64,000 nucleotides of DNA. Origin: Prionace glauca (Eukaryota > Chordata > Chondrichthyes > Carcharhiniformes > Carcharhinidae). The stretch lies in NCBI GenBank assembly GCA_037974335.1, contig CM075728.1, positions 143,186,785 to 143,250,784 of the forward strand, in the 5' to 3' direction. The notes beneath the pieces were generated by a model. It made no database searches, was not told the DNA's origin, and was given only the letters and a program-made list of their open reading frames with translations. Position numbers and translations under genes: made by a program. This document shows, piece after piece, positions 31,801 through 44,992 of the stretch; position 1 is the stretch's first letter, and the number at the start of each line of letters is the position of its first letter.

Positions 31801-34177
31801 GTAAGCAAGGACACATATGTGACTTTTTAAAAATTCACATGCTGTATAAATGCAGCTTAGTGGAAACTCAAGATCTTGTTGAAACTGATTCCAGTAAGAC
31901 TTTTATTGGGAATTGTATGTCTTTTTACTGATATAATTATCATTTATCATTTTAGGTGATAAAATTGAACTGCTTAAAAAGAAAATTTCTCGCATTTTAA
32001 CTGAGAAACCCTCAACGTAAAATGGAACATAAAAAATTCTGAGTGAGGTGTTTCTGAAATGTAAAATGCTCTTTAACAATGAGAGCAGGGTGCTGCATCA
32101 TGAAACACGCTGTCTAACATTTCAAACAATAACAAAATCTGTAATTGAGCAAAACTCAAACTTCTGCAAATCCAGTCTCTGGGGAATCTCAAATGAACCT
32201 GCACAAAATGTTTACACCAAGCTTTCTGAATGGTCTATGCAAAACTCCGTGGTTTTGTAACAGGAAACATTCTTGCTATCGATTGTTTTGACTTCTATCA
32301 CTGACAACTGAGTTAGGAAACATACAAACTGCTGCAGAACTTTTAAAACTTACCTGAAAAATCTATTTTCATCAATTATATCAATTATTTATTTGTTGAG
32401 GTGACAACGGAGACGCTGAAGTGACCAAAGATAACCCAGAGAACACAGCTGTTACCAAGTAAGTGATCAGATAATTTTCTTATAGCAACAACGTGTTGTG
32501 CAAATACTCATACTCGCACTGTTTATTTTCATACAAATAGCAGAATAACTTTCCTCCTGAAAGAATGAAGTATTTGCAGTTTGTAACATTCTCACAATGT
32601 CCCAAAATGTGCCACAGCCGACAATTTATAGATTCCACAAACAGCCGTCGAGTTGCGTGTCTCATTGTTCTGTTTTGGTGGTGGGTTAAGGAAAGAATGC
32701 TACACAATGAGACAGCTCACTGCCCTTCTTCAAGAACTGCCATGGGATGCTGCTTAGATCTGCCTGAACCAGCCCTCAGCCAGCATGTGTATCCTTTTAG
32801 TTCCTAAATCTGCAGTCATAGCTCATGGACGCAAAGTTAAGAAAGCGTTAATACACTTTTGTTCATCAAGGCCTTACAACCAACTCCATGTCCCACCATC
32901 TCCATCTTTAACTGCCACCCATAAACACAGGGTCAGGTTCTTGTACATGGACATATACAAAGTCAGCTGTGTTCAGAGGTAACTGGAGGCTGAAATGTAA
33001 ATGGAAGCTGTGATCCTTGAGTTTTATCAAAGAGAGAATCCTGGAGATTCTAGGGTGGGAGGCAAAGAGGCAGTGAGGTAGGACAGGTAGAAGACCTTCC
33101 CCAAACTCATGTGATTGGTATATCGTGTTCATCTTATTCCTTTTCTCTTTGATAATGCTGGAGGGGTGTCACATCCTCAAATATAACAGAGATATATTTC
33201 TGGAAGAGGATACACAGTAGACATGTGCCATCCAATCACTGGAGTCATCAGTTACTTCCTCAACATGAAAGTTGAGACTCCTTGTTCTGACAGAGTACTT
33301 AGTGCTTCGAGAAGGTCATGTGGTCAACAGTACACAGCACAGAATGAATTGAGCGATAGTGCCGCCCAATCATAGAATCACACCTAACAGTGGGTTTTGC
33401 AAGGGAGGGCTGGATGAGTACGTTCTGTACTCAGGCAACAAGCTGTTTGCTTCAATCAATCAATCAGTGGGACAGCCAATGGCTAACAATCCCGAGTGAC
33501 CTAAAAGCTCGTCTAACAACTGATTTAAGGTCATTGGTCTTGCTGGAAGCAACATACATTTGTATATTTACCTGAGAAACACTGCAAAGCCCAGTAAATC
33601 TTCCCCCCTGCTCCTAGGCTTTGGCCTTTGGAAAATAACATCCACCTGCTCTATCACCTTCATCCCTGCTGCTTTGACACTGCTGTTTATTGCAGGATGG
33701 TTCTCACCTGCAAAAAGAAGCCAGCCTTCCCTGCAAGACCACAAAAGGTTTGTTACAATGGGGCATTGTTCAACCTCATCTAGTTCCATCTTTACCCTCA
33801 GTTGCTTTAAAGTGACCATCAACTTCTGTCAGAGATAATCTGTCCCTTATCCTGTCCAATAGTATTGAAAGGATCAGATATTCATTATAATGAGCTGACT
33901 TCACCTTACAACTTCCACCTGAACACTAACAATCCAGGATTTTATTTTCTGTTCAGTAATGAGAATGACATCCAAAAAATTAAGCCGCCAAGGTGTTAAG
34001 CTTATTGATCTAAATCTCTAAATCTTGGTGAAGAGTTCAGTTATAATGAATCAAACAAGACAGATAACTTTTCATTCTGTGGTTTAAACTCTGGCATCTG
34101 TCAGCTCCCTTCACTCAGGAACAACCACAAAATATGTAACATTTGCCAAGGTACATTCTAAAGAATGTCAACGATTA
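31801..34177. other. Probable IFTAP 5' intron, nothing recognised
   Basis: About 2.4 kb of AT-rich sequence is the longest stretch in the left half with no identified repeat. Short open frames on both strands look random. It may hold regulatory sequence, but none is recognisable. Confidence 0.35.
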
Positions 34178-34490
34178 GGGGTGGTACAGTGGTTAGCACT
34201 GCAGCCTCACAGCGCCAGGGACCCAGGTTCCATTCCCAGCTTGGGTGAATGTGTGGAGTTTGCACATTCTCCTTGTGTCTGCGTGGGTTTCCATTTTCCT
34301 CCACTGTCCAAAGATGTGCAGGTTAGGTAGATTGGCCACGTTAAATTGCCCCGTGGTATTCCAGGATGTATAGATTATGGGGATTAGCTGGGTAAATACA
34401 GGAATAGTACCTGAGTAAAATGATCTATTAGAGAGTCAGTGTAGACTCGTAGGGCTGAATGGCCTCGTTTTGCACTGTAGAAATCCTATG
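34178..34490 (+). mobile_element. V-SINE, full length, CR1-like tail
   Basis: tRNA-like head (GGGTGGTACAGTGGTTAGCA), V core (CACTGTCCAAAGATGTGCAG), and tail GGGCTGAATGGCCTCGTTTT with GAAATCCTATG. Confidence 0.87.
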
Positions 34491-34814
34491 AAGCATAACA
34501 TTACAGAATACAAAGAACTATATTCCAGTGATCAGTTCACTAAATATTATACATTTTGAAAACATCAAATTCAACTTGAGACAAGCTCACAAAAATGTTG
34601 AGAAGTCAAACACCTGCATTGCAGCAACACGGAACTCTGAACATTCCTCATATAGACCCAAGGGCTGGATTACACCCATCAAATCATCTCAATATTGTTT
34701 TGGGCCATAACTAAGGCATGTCCATTCCTATATACGAATTAGAGAGACACTACTTTAACTATTTAATCAACACCTTTCCTGAATTACTGTAAGGCATCTT
34801 AAGGAAGGGTAAAC

Positions 34815-35105
34815 GGGTAAGAACAAAGAAAAGCACAGCACAGAAACACACTCTTTGGCCCTCCAAGCCCGTGCTGATCATGATGCCCCAATTATATTTT
34901 TTAAAAAGCCTCCTGCCCTTACTCGGTCCGTATCCCTCTATTCCCTCCCTATTCATGTACCCATTCAGATGCCTCCTAAATATTGCTAATGTGCCTGCTT
35001 CCACCACCTCCTCTGGCAGAGCAGTCCAGCACCCACCACTCTCTGTGTGAGAAACTGCCCCGCACATTTCCCCCTCTCACCTTGAACCTGTGCCCTCTTG
35101 TAAGT
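34815..35105 (-). mobile_element. CR1-like LINE, older 3' end
   Basis: The tail AGAACAAAGAAAAGCACAGC and CTCTTTGGCCCTCCAAGCCC lead to LPEEVVEAGTLAIFRRHLNG on the minus strand. Confidence 0.75.
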
Positions 35106-35609
35106 AATTAGGATTAGATTATTTGCTCCAGCAACAGCTGATCCGATCTACTGCCTTCACTCTCTCTCCACAGCTTTACATCTTCCTATTTCAATTATTT
35201 ATCAACTCTCCCCCAAAGCGACTGCTCAAATCATAACCGCTTCCTGTAGAAAAGCTTTCCATGTTCCATAATCTTCTGCATCACACATTCTGCATCGCAG
35301 GTTCAACTGATGACTCTTCATTGCTCAATTTATCTGGATTACAAAGAAAGATGAGATTGTTCTACTCGAGAGGCACTCAGCCCACATTCAGCACACGGTA
35401 AAACTGTATCTCAGCACGAGCGAAGTTGTGGGCCTGAGAGATCTTCACTGGAGAAGGCTGAGGGGAAGTTCTTACTCACCTGGAGCATGGACCTCATAAA
35501 CCTTCCAGTCCAGAGGACTCCTGAAGCACGTCCTTGTGCCAGGTTTCCTCACTGGCAGAAGAACCTGAGGCCAAGAATGCGCCATCTCACCAAGTTAAAA
35601 TGGTTAAAG
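35106..35609. other. Probable IFTAP 5' intron, nothing recognised
   Basis: No repeat or gene recognised. Confidence 0.3.
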
Positions 35610-35757
35610 TTCAAAACGTTTATTTATTAGTCACAAATACGCTTACATTAACACTGCAATGAAGTTACTGTGAAAATCCCTTAGTCGCCACAGTCTGGCG
35701 CCTGTTCTGAGGGAGGATTTAGCACGGCCAATCCACCTAACCCACATATCTTTGGAT
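35610..35757 (-). mobile_element. V-SINE 3' half, AATAAA-type tail
   Basis: The tail side (AGTAACTTCATTGCAGTGTT on minus) is joined to part of the core; the tRNA head is missing. Confidence 0.8.
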
Positions 35758-36587
35758 CACTGGGCTGGCACCTACTCCAGGTGTGTACCGATAATGTGTG
35801 CCACAAATGGGCGCTGCTAACATGCACTGCTAGAGTGTATCGCCAAAGTGTACCACTAGTCTGTACCATTACTTGGAACACTTGTAAAATCCTGGGAAGA
35901 TGCATAGCAGGAGGGACTGGAGACCTGCCAGGAGATTTTCACCACACTTTTCTCTTCATTGGGCCTCAGGAATGACAATTCCCAGGTTCCATAAATAAGA
36001 ATACTGAACACATGTGAGAACAAAGGGTGCTGTCTTGTCTAGAGCACTAATGGATTCACTGTGGTTGCATCTTTCACATTGTATATATCATGTTTGAGCA
36101 CTTGGTAAATATATTTACTTACACTTGTACATGATTTGATGTATGTCTGTAAAATACAGAGCTGCCCTACTGACTACCTGGCCATTCTGACTACCTGGCC
36201 TCTTCCCAAACTATCCTACCTGTCCTCCCATAGGCGGCCTCCTCATCTACATCCAGTTTGGAATTATCAGATTAAATAGGGACTTCCTCCTTCTCCCCAG
36301 AGATTGGGGCTCTGCCCAAAACCTTGTCATCATCGATCTCTATGCTCCTCCACTCTGCAACATTCAGCATGTAGCTCTCCAACACTACTCTGCATACGCT
36401 CACTGATGCATAATGCAGAACTACAGCTGAGTGATCGAGACACCTGAAGTGCATTTTTAAAATGCCCTGTTCAATGTGCTCCTGATGATGATATGACTGC
36501 TCTGCCTCCATTTGTAGCTTCCTACAGGGAGTCATTAGCCAAGTTCTCCCTTGTCCCCTAGAAGCCAGCCAAGCATCTGTATTCATA
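35758..36587. other. Probable IFTAP 5' intron, nothing recognised
   Basis: AT-rich sequence with no recognised feature. Confidence 0.3.
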
Positions 36588-36780
36588 AAATATAGAATCC
36601 CTACAGTGCAAAAGGAGGCCATTCGGCCCATTAAGTCTACACCGACCACAATCCATCCAGGCCCCTTTCCGTAACCTCTCATATTTTCCCTGCTAATCCC
36701 TTTGACACTAAGGGGCAACTGAGCGTGGCCAATCCACCTAACTTGCACATCTTTGGACTGTGGGAAGAAACCGGAGCACA
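36588..36780 (-). mobile_element. V-SINE 3' half, CR1-like tail
   Basis: The minus strand ends in TTTGCACTGTAGGGATTCTA; the core runs to TTTCTTCCCACAGTCCAAAG. The tRNA head is missing. Confidence 0.8.
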
Positions 36781-37114
36781 GTTTTGCCATTGGCATGTTT
36801 AGTAAGGATTGATAGTTAACTGTCTTATGAATGCACCTTCCTGGGCCATCAAATTCTGGAGTGGGACTTGAATCCAGAGCTTCTGGCTCTTCGACAAGGA
36901 CAGTGTCCATTGCAACACAAAAATCTCTTTATAATCTAAAGGTGCTATTAACAACTAATCCTGAGTACCTTCTGTATCTAATTACCATGTTGAGCTGTCA
37001 TCTGAATGCTTTTTAATGTCTGGTCACTGAATAAACGTGAGGCCATGTGGCATAGTGATAGCTCCCCTCCCACTGGACCAGAAGCTCCAGGTTCAAGTCC
37101 AATGCTAGGACCTG

Positions 37115-37795
37115 TTAACATAAGAAATAGGAGCAGGAGTCGGCCATCTAGCCCTTCGAGCCTGCCCCGCCATTCAGTAAGATCATGGCTGATCTGATAG
37201 TGGGTCCAGTTCCACTTACCCGCCTGCTCCCCATAATCCTTAATTCCCTTATTGGTTAAAAATCTATCTACCTGTGACTTAAACACATTTAACGAGGAAG
37301 CCTCCACTGCTTCAATGGGCAGAGAATTCCAAAGATTCACTGCCCTCTGGGAGAAGAAGTTCCTCCTCCACTCTGCTCTAAATTGACTCCCCCGTATTTT
37401 GAGGCTGTGCCCCCTCGTTCTTGTTTCCATTCAAAGTGGAAGTAATCTCTCTGCTTCTACCCTATTTAGTCCCTTCATTATCTTATATGTCTCTATAAGA
37501 TCTTCCCTCAACCTTCTAAACTCCAACGAATACTGGCCCAGTCTACTCAATCTATCCTCATAAGCTAACCCCCACATCTCTGGAATCACCCTGGTGAACC
37601 TTCTCTGCACTCCCTCCAAAGCTAATATATCTTTTCTTAAATCAGGGGACCAAAACTGTACACAGTGCTCTAGGTGCGGTCTCACCAGTACCTTGTACAG
37701 TTGCAGCATGACCTCCCTGCTTTTATACTCCATCCCTCTCGCGATAAAGGCCCACATTCCACTTGCCTTCTCCATTACCTGCTGCACCTGCAAAC
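37115..37795 (-). mobile_element. CR1-B-like LINE, 3' end
   Basis: Diverged relative of CR1-B. The minus strand encodes [20 protein letters not shown] and [20 protein letters not shown]. One change from Leu to stop between 37.43 kb and the last segment breaks the frame. The tail is a single ACATAAGAAATAGGAGCAGG. Confidence 0.9.
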
Positions 37796-38240
37796 ACAGG
37801 TTGGCCGCAATAAAGGAGCAAGAATGGAAAAGTAAAAATCAGTGCTCAGTGTAAAGCAAAACTTAAGAACAAGTGACAAAGGTGGGGTGGGGGAGGGGAG
37901 TGTACTGGGACTAAAAATGCTTGGGATACTTAAGAAAACAGTCAAAATGAAGGAAAAAGATTACAGTCTAAAGTTGAGCTCAATGTTGAGACCGGAAGGC
38001 TGTAAAGTGCCTAATCAGAAGATGAGCTGCTGTTCCTCCAGTTTGCATTGAGCTTCACTGGAGCATTACATTATCCCGAGGACAGACATATGGGCAGGAA
38101 AGCAAGGTGCTGAGTTACAATGGCAGTGACAGGAAGGTCAGGCACATGTTTACGGCAGAACAAAGATGTTTTGCAGTTTTATTAATCTTGCTGAAAATGG
38201 GCTAATCACTAAAAATAAGCATTGATAATAAGGGAATGCA
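37796..38240. other. Intron with a possible old repeat piece
   Basis: GAGCTGCTGTTCCTCCAGTT at 38.02 kb and neighbours to 38.16 kb resemble the old repeat seen at 7.5 kb, in the opposite orientation. Confidence 0.35.
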
Positions 38241-38744
38241 ACCTTACACTAGGCTGATACCGGAGTTGAGGAGGTTGAGCTATGAGGAGAGGCTGAATAA
38301 ACTAGGCTTGTACTCGTTAGAGTTTAGAAGAATGAGGGGAGATCTCACTGAGACGTATAAGATGATGAATGGGATGGATAGGATAGAGGTGGAGAGGTTC
38401 TTCCCGATCAGAAAGGACAGCAGGACTAGAGGGCACAGCCTCAAGATAAGGGGGGGCAGGGGGGGCAGTTTAGAACGGAGTTGAGGAGGAACTTCTTCAC
38501 TCAAAGGGTGGTGAATCTCTGGAATTCTCTGCCCGTTGAAGTGGTTGAGGCTGCCTCGCTAAATATTTTTAAGACGCGGGTAGATAGGTTTTTGATAGGC
38601 AAGGGGATTTAGGGTTATGAGGAGAAAGTGGGAATGTGGAACTGAGCCACTTCAGATCAGCCATGATCTTATTGAATGGCGGGGCAGGCTCGAAGGGCTC
38701 GATGGCCTACTCCTGCTCCTATTTCTTATGTTCTTACATTCTTC
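38241..38744 (+). mobile_element. CR1-B LINE, 3' end
   Basis: Starts at TAGGCTGATACCGGAGTTGA and encodes [17 protein letters not shown] onward to the TTCTTATGTTCTTAC tail. A G-rich duplication near 38.45 kb shifts the frame. Confidence 0.93.
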
Positions 38745-39171
38745 CATCTGTATGTAGCTTGATTTCAAATCACTAAACTTGACTCTAAAATACTATATGA
38801 ACTATTTGCTAGTTTTTTGATATACACAAGTCAGTTCCTTAATAAATACTTTTTGACACGATAAACTTAAAGTGTGCCTGCACCTGTAATAGCTTAAAAA
38901 ACATAAGAGCAACTTGAAGAGCTCTCCCTGCAAAGCAGAAACAGTGGGAATCTCTCAATTGGATGTATGGAGTCAGACTGAATATCGAACCCAGTGTAAA
39001 AGATCACAGAACACTCAGAGTGATTCTGGCATTTCAAATGTCTCAATTACATTCTGCTGCTTTGTCCAATTCCATCCAGATTATGCTGATATCGTTGGCC
39101 AGAACCAGCAGAAAGTCTCTCCTTAACGCTTAAATCCTGGCTTTAACTTAAAATGATATTAATAGTAAGAT

Positions 39172-40562
39172 AGAACATCGAACATTACAGCACAAACAGG
39201 CCCTTCGGCCCTCGAGTTGCGCCGATCACATCAACCCCACCAATCTATAGACCTATCTATAACCCCCAATCCCATTAAACCCCATATACTCATCCAGAAG
39301 TCTTTTAAAAGACCCCAGCGAGTTCGCCTCCACCACCGACGACGGCAGCCGATTCCATTCACTCACCACCCTCTGAGTGAAAAACTTACCCCTAACTGTA
39401 CTTCCCTCCCCGCACCTTAAATCTGTGTCCTCTCGTAGCAACCATTTCAACCCGGGGAAATAGCCTCTGAGAGTCCACCCTATCTATTCCTCTCAACATT
39501 TTATAAACTTCTATCAGGTCGCCTCTCAACCTTCGCCTCTCCAGGGAAAAGAGTCCCAGCTCCCTCAACCTATCTTCATAAGGCATGCCTCCCAGTCCAG
39601 GCAACATCCTTGTAAATCTCCTCTGTACCCTTTCAATAGCTTCTACGTCTTTCCTATAGTGAGGCGACCAGAACTGCGCACAGTACTCCAAATGAGGCCT
39701 GACGAGGGTCCTGTAAAGTTGCAGCATTACCTCCCGACTCCTAAACTCAATCCCTCGATTAATGAAGGCCAGTACACCATACGCCTTCTTGACCACCTCC
39801 TCCACCTGCGAGGCCGATTTAAGAGTCCTGTGAACCCGGACCCCGAGATCCTTCTGCTCTTCAACGCTACTAAGACTCCTGCCCTTAATAGTGTACTCGT
39901 TCATCCCGTTGGTTCTGCCGAAATGGACGACTACACATTTATCCGCGTTGAAGTCCATCTGCCACTTCTCCGCCCATTCCTGCATCCTATCTATGTCCTG
40001 CTGCAACTTTTGACATCCTTCCAGACCATCCACAACACCGCCGACCTTCGTGTCATCAGCGAACTTGCTAACCCATCCCTCCACTTCCTCATCCAGGTCA
40101 TTTATGAAAATGACAAACAGCAAGGGTCCCAGAACAGATCCCTGGGGCACCCCACTGGTGACTGACCTCCATTCCGAAAAAGACCCATCCACAACCACTC
40201 TCTGCCTTCTGCAGGCAAGCCAGTTCTGGATCCACAAGGCCAAAGGCCCTTGGATCCCATGCCCTCTCACCTTCTCAAGAAGTCTTGCATGGGGGACCTT
40301 ATCAAAAGCCTTGCTGAAGTCCATGTACACTACGTCCACGGCACTTCCTTTGTTAATGTGTTCAGTCACATTATCGAAGAACTCAACTAGGCTCGTAAGG
40401 CACGACCTGCCCTTGACAAATCCATGCTGACTATTCCTGATCATGTCAAACCTCTCCAAATGCTCGTAAATCTTGTCCCTCAGAAGCCTCTCCATCAGCT
40501 TACCAACCACTGAGGTCAGACTCACCGGGCGGTAATTTCCCGGGCTATCTCTGTTCCCTTTC
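39172..40562 (-). mobile_element. CR1-A LINE, long copy with most of the reverse transcriptase
   Basis: The minus strand encodes [72 protein letters not shown] and KFADDTKVGG, then the C-terminal domain up to RGGKYS at 39.39 kb. There the frame breaks, and the last 65 codons run in another frame. It is 5'-truncated within the RT palm, so ORF1 and the endonuclease are absent. The few defects suggest a young copy. Confidence 0.95.
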
Positions 40563-41029
40563 TTGAAAATAAGATAATTAAGGAAACTTACTTTGAAGGA
40601 TTTTACCAAGTTTTGGGAAGGTGTGAGTGTTAAAGGATTTAAGATTAAACCTTGGAGATAGGTGTGTTTGCATTGATGTACTGCTTATCTTATACATTTA
40701 CCACATCATTGTTGCATCTGTTGTACGCCAGCAATCAGACAGCCTCTCGCATCAGAATCGCACCCAGCTGTAAACTCTCAAAATTCTGCAACGCAGGCTT
40801 ATGTAGAGTATTTACCAAGTGTTCTGCAACTTCTCACTCTACAAGCAAGTTCAGTCTCCTAAAACGCTTTGTGCTGTACCGGTAAAAACATTGATTGGAG
40901 GTAAGGATACTGTCCTGCCACAGTGGCTGCTCCAGCCCTTTGCAATCATGTGTGTCGATAGATTTATTACATATTTAAAATAGCGTGACTGTTTTGAAAG
41001 GCTCTTGTCAATGACTGATTAATCAAAGT
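40563..41029. other. Probable IFTAP 5' intron, nothing recognised
   Basis: No repeat or gene recognised. Confidence 0.3.
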
Positions 41030-41146
41030 CTTTGGCGGGAATGTGGAACTGAGCCACGACAGATCAGCCATGATCTTATTGAATGGCGGGGCAGGCTCGA
41101 AGGGCTAGATGGCCTACTCCTGCTCCTATTTCTTATGTTCTTATGG
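41030..41146 (+). mobile_element. CR1-B LINE, 3' tip only
   Basis: GGGAATGTGGAACTGAGCCA to TTCTTATGTTCTTATG, about 115 bases of 3' UTR. Confidence 0.9.
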
Positions 41147-41744
41147 ATGTATAGGGAAGTTGCTGAGTGTTGGTCAGAAATTATTATAATCGGAGCCAGT
41201 CTCTGTATAAATAACTTACTGCAGGAATATACTAAATACAATTTATTACAAAACTCTATCCATTAATGTAATGGTTATGTTATATATTAAGAAGGAACAA
41301 ATTGAAAAAAAGAGTTCAGACACTAAAGTAATTACCATTTGTGACTCAGAAAATTGAGTGGGAGAAGGATCATGTCCTTGTATAGGTCTATTTCCTCTCT
41401 CTCTAATAGTGAAGATCTCATACTGTACTAACATATAAATATTTAACTGATACCAATCAAACTTAATTTCTGCATTCAAAGAATAGTGATGCAGTCAGTA
41501 AAATGGATCAGCGACATAATAGGCAAATAGCTAATCTCCTCAAGTCTTACCCAAAGGAAACTGGAACCAGAAAAGACAACAATCAAAAACTATATTTCAC
41601 AACTGTCATTGTATTGGAAGAAAGTTAAGTAACTTGAAATACACTTAGCACAGAGATAGAGATAAAAGGTCACTGAAATAGATTTAACATAAATACAGAC
41701 AGTGACAATTATCCATTTCTTTAGCCCAAATTGTGAGAAGGTTT
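41147..41744. other. Probable IFTAP 5' intron, nothing recognised
   Basis: AT-rich, no recognised feature. Confidence 0.3.
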
Positions 41745-41905
41745 ACAGCCATAGAGTCATAGAGGTTTACAGCATGAAAACAGGCCCTTCGGCCCAACTT
41801 GTCCATGCTGCCCTTTTTTTAAACCCCAAGTCAATCCCATTTGCCAGCATTTGGCCCATATCCCTCTATACTCATCTCACCCATGTAACTGTCTGAATGC
41901 TTTTT
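41745..41905 (-). mobile_element. CR1-E LINE, 3' tip
   Basis: The tail AGAGTCATAGAGGTTTACAG and GGCCCTTCGGCCCAACTTGT match the 3' end at 14.6 kb. It abuts the next CR1-B copy. Confidence 0.8.
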
Positions 41906-43467
41906 AAGAACATAAGAACATAAGAAATAGGAGCAGGAGTAGGCCATCTGGCCCTTCGAGCCTGCCCCGCCATTCAATAAGATCATGGCTGATCTGTCGT
42001 GTCTCAGTTCCACTTTCCAGCCCTCTCCCCATAACCCTTAATCCCCTCTCTTATCAAAAACCCATCAACCCGCTTCTTGAAAATATTTAGCGAGGCAGCC
42101 TCCATCACTTCAACGGGCAGAGAATTCCAGAGATTCACCACCCTTTGAGTGAAGAAGTTCCTCCTCAACTCCGTTCTAAAACGCCCCCCTTTTATCTTGA
42201 GGCTGTGCCCCCTAGTCCTACTGTCTTTTTTGAGCAGGAAGAGTCTCTCCACCTCTATCCTATCCGTCCCATTCATCATCTTATACGTCTCAATGAGATC
42301 TCCCCTCATTCTTCTAAACTCCAACGAGTACAAGTCTAGTTCATTCAGCCTCTCCTCATAGCTCAACCCCCTCAACTCCGGTATCAGCCTAGTAAACCTC
42401 CTCTGCACTCCCTCCAAGGCCAAAATATCTTTGCGCAGGTGCGGCGCCCAAAACTGCACACAGTACTCCAACTGCGGCCTCACCAATGCCCTATACAGCT
42501 GCAGCAAGACCTCCCTACTTTTATATTCAATCCCCTTCGCTATGAAGGCCAGCATCCCATTCGCCTTCCTGACCACCTGCTGCACCTGCAACCTGGGTTT
42601 TTGCGACTCATGCACAAGGACCCCGAGGTCCCTCTGCACCGTCGCCTGCTGCAGTTTTTCGCCACGTAAGTAATAGTCCTTCCTACCATTCTTCCTACCA
42701 AAGTGGACCACCTCACACTTGCCAACATTAAATTCCATTTGCCATTTCCTGGCCCATTCGCCCAGCCTATCTAGATCCTTCTGCAGACACTCCACACCCT
42801 CTGCACAATTTGCCATTCCCCCAATCTTGGTGTCATCCACAAATTTCGACACCCTACACTCGGTTCCCTCCTCCAGATCATCTATATAAATGGTAAAAAG
42901 CTGAGGCCCCAGCACCGACCCCTGGGGCACCCCACTAGTCACCAACCGCCAATCCGAATAGCACCCATTGACCCCCACTCTCTGCCTCCTATTTGACAAC
43001 CAATCCCCTATCCACGCTAACACCCTACCCCAACTCCAAGTCCCCTGACCTTCTGCAATAACCTCTTATGAGGTACTTTGTCAAACGCCTTCTGAAAATC
43101 CAGAAAGACCACATCCACTGGCTCTCCTCTATCCACCGCCGTAGACACATCCTCATAGAACTCCAGAAAAGTTGTCAGACACGACTTCCCTTTAATGAAA
43201 CCGTGCTGCGTCTGCTCTATCAAGCAATTCCCTTCAAGATGCCTCGCAATTTCCTTCTTAATGACGGATTCTAACATTTTACCTCCCACAGACGTTAAAC
43301 TAACCGGCCTATAATTCCCTGCCTTTTGCCTGGCACCCTTCTTAAACAACGGCGTAACATTAGCCGTTTACCAATCTTCCGGCACTTCCCCGGAATCCAG
43401 CGATGTCTGGAAAATAACCACCAATGCATCCACTATAACCTCCGCCATTTCTTTCAGAACCCTCAGA
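41906..43467 (-). mobile_element. CR1-B LINE, long copy
   Basis: The minus strand encodes an RT in two frames. The first (43349-43017) covers [28 protein letters not shown] and [13 protein letters not shown]. The second (43023-42004) covers [20 protein letters not shown] and [10 protein letters not shown], then the whole C-terminal domain to GERAGKWN. One frameshift near 43.03 kb separates them. The RT core reads FVDD where relatives read FADD. Confidence 0.95.
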
Positions 43468-44103
43468 TGCCTTCTTAACAACCTTATCTACTTGATTCCC
43501 AACTTTCAGGGATCTATGTACACATACACCTAGATCCCTCTGCTCCTCCACACTATTCAAAGTCCTCCCATTAGCCCTATACTCAACACATCTGTTATTC
43601 CTACCGAAATGAATTACCTCACACTTCTCCACATTAAACTCCATCCGCCACCTCACAGCCCAGCTCTGCAACCTTTCTAAGTCACCCTGCAAACTATGAC
43701 ACCCTTCCGCACAATCTACCACACCTCCGACTTTGGTGTCATCAGCAAACTTACTAATCCACCCAACTATACCCTCATCCAGATCATTAATAAAAATTAC
43801 AAACAGCAGTGGCCCCAAAACAGATCCCTGAGGCACACCACTCGTAACCGAACTCCATGATGAATATTTACCATCAACCACCATCCTCTGTCTCCTATCT
43901 GCTAGCCAATTCCTGATCCAATTCCCTAGATCACCCCCAATCCCATACATCTGCATTTTCTGCAGAAGCCTACCATGGTGAACCTTATCAAACGCCTTAC
44001 TAAAATCCATATACACCACATCAACTGCCTTACCCCTATCCACCTCTTTGGTCACTTTCTCAAAGAACTCGATAAGGTTAGTAAGGCATGACCTACCCGC
44101 TAC
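43468..44103 (-). mobile_element. CR1-G LINE, internal RT segment
   Basis: The minus strand encodes [55 protein letters not shown] and KFADDTKVGG, then [17 protein letters not shown]. It breaks off at 43468 directly against CR1-B. Its protein matches the copy at 0.1-0.9 kb, which lacks this part. Confidence 0.9.
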
Positions 44104-44113
44104 AAAGACATGC

Positions 44114-44285
44114 TGGTTAGGCTGATTAGTCATGCTAAATTGCCCCTTAGTGTCCAAAGATGTGCAGGTTAGGGGGGGGGATTATCCATGGTAAAAGCAA
44201 GGGATTATGAGGATAGGGCGAGGGGTGGGATTGGCCTGGGTAACATGCTTTTTCAGAGAGCTGGTGCAGATTCAATGGGACAGTG
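44114..44285 (+). mobile_element. V-SINE core fragment
   Basis: Begins GGTTAGGCTGATTAGTCATG and includes TTAGTGTCCAAAGATGTGCA; it has a G-run at about 44.17 kb. Confidence 0.65.
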
Positions 44286-44992
44286 TTTTTAATTCTAAAC
44301 CAGTAAACAACAAGGAATAGAAGACTCTCTACTCCACTGCATGTACTGATGAAGAAAAACGTGAAGATCAACTGTTTGCTGTTCCCACTTCAAACTGCTG
44401 AAGGGTTTAATATTAGTGAACAGCTAAAATCTAAACTGATCTGAATAAAAGATACACTCTGTAAAGTAAAACTGCTAGTTCAGTCAGCTGGATCTAACAA
44501 GTCCAAATATTTAAACTCAGTGAGCAGGCAAGTGCCTTCCTGCAGCCACTTGGAACATTGGGTTCTGGAATAAAAGTTGATCAGGACACTAGAATAACCT
44601 CCTCAAGTAAAGCACTGATTGTTTACATTCAGTTCAGAGATTAAAATATCACCCGAAAGGTAGTACCACCAACAGTGCAGCTATTCTCCAATACTGCACT
44701 TAAATATCAGACAGGGTAATGTGCACAAGTCTCTGCAGTGGGACTGAACCCACAAATTGCTGCCTCAAAGATGTTGAGTGTGATCTTATCGGCCATTCAT
44801 ACCACTCTCCTGCTGCAGCGAGGTCAGTGAATCCGGTGCCCAGCCAGATGTTCACTCCAGAAGGATGGGAAAATCCTGCTGGTGTGAACGGGGTAACATT
44901 CCAGCTCAGAGTTTATAACTGAGCCACAGTCAACACCTCATAAAGAAATGACAGATTAAAATAAACGCCAAACTACTCAATTCACCCAATAT
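44286..44992. other. Probable IFTAP 5' intron, nothing recognised
   Basis: No recognised feature. Confidence 0.3.

Noticed and set aside
36272-36910. 212-codon minus-strand frame
   Set aside because: It runs through a V-SINE piece and unique sequence with no protein family seen; it looks like chance.
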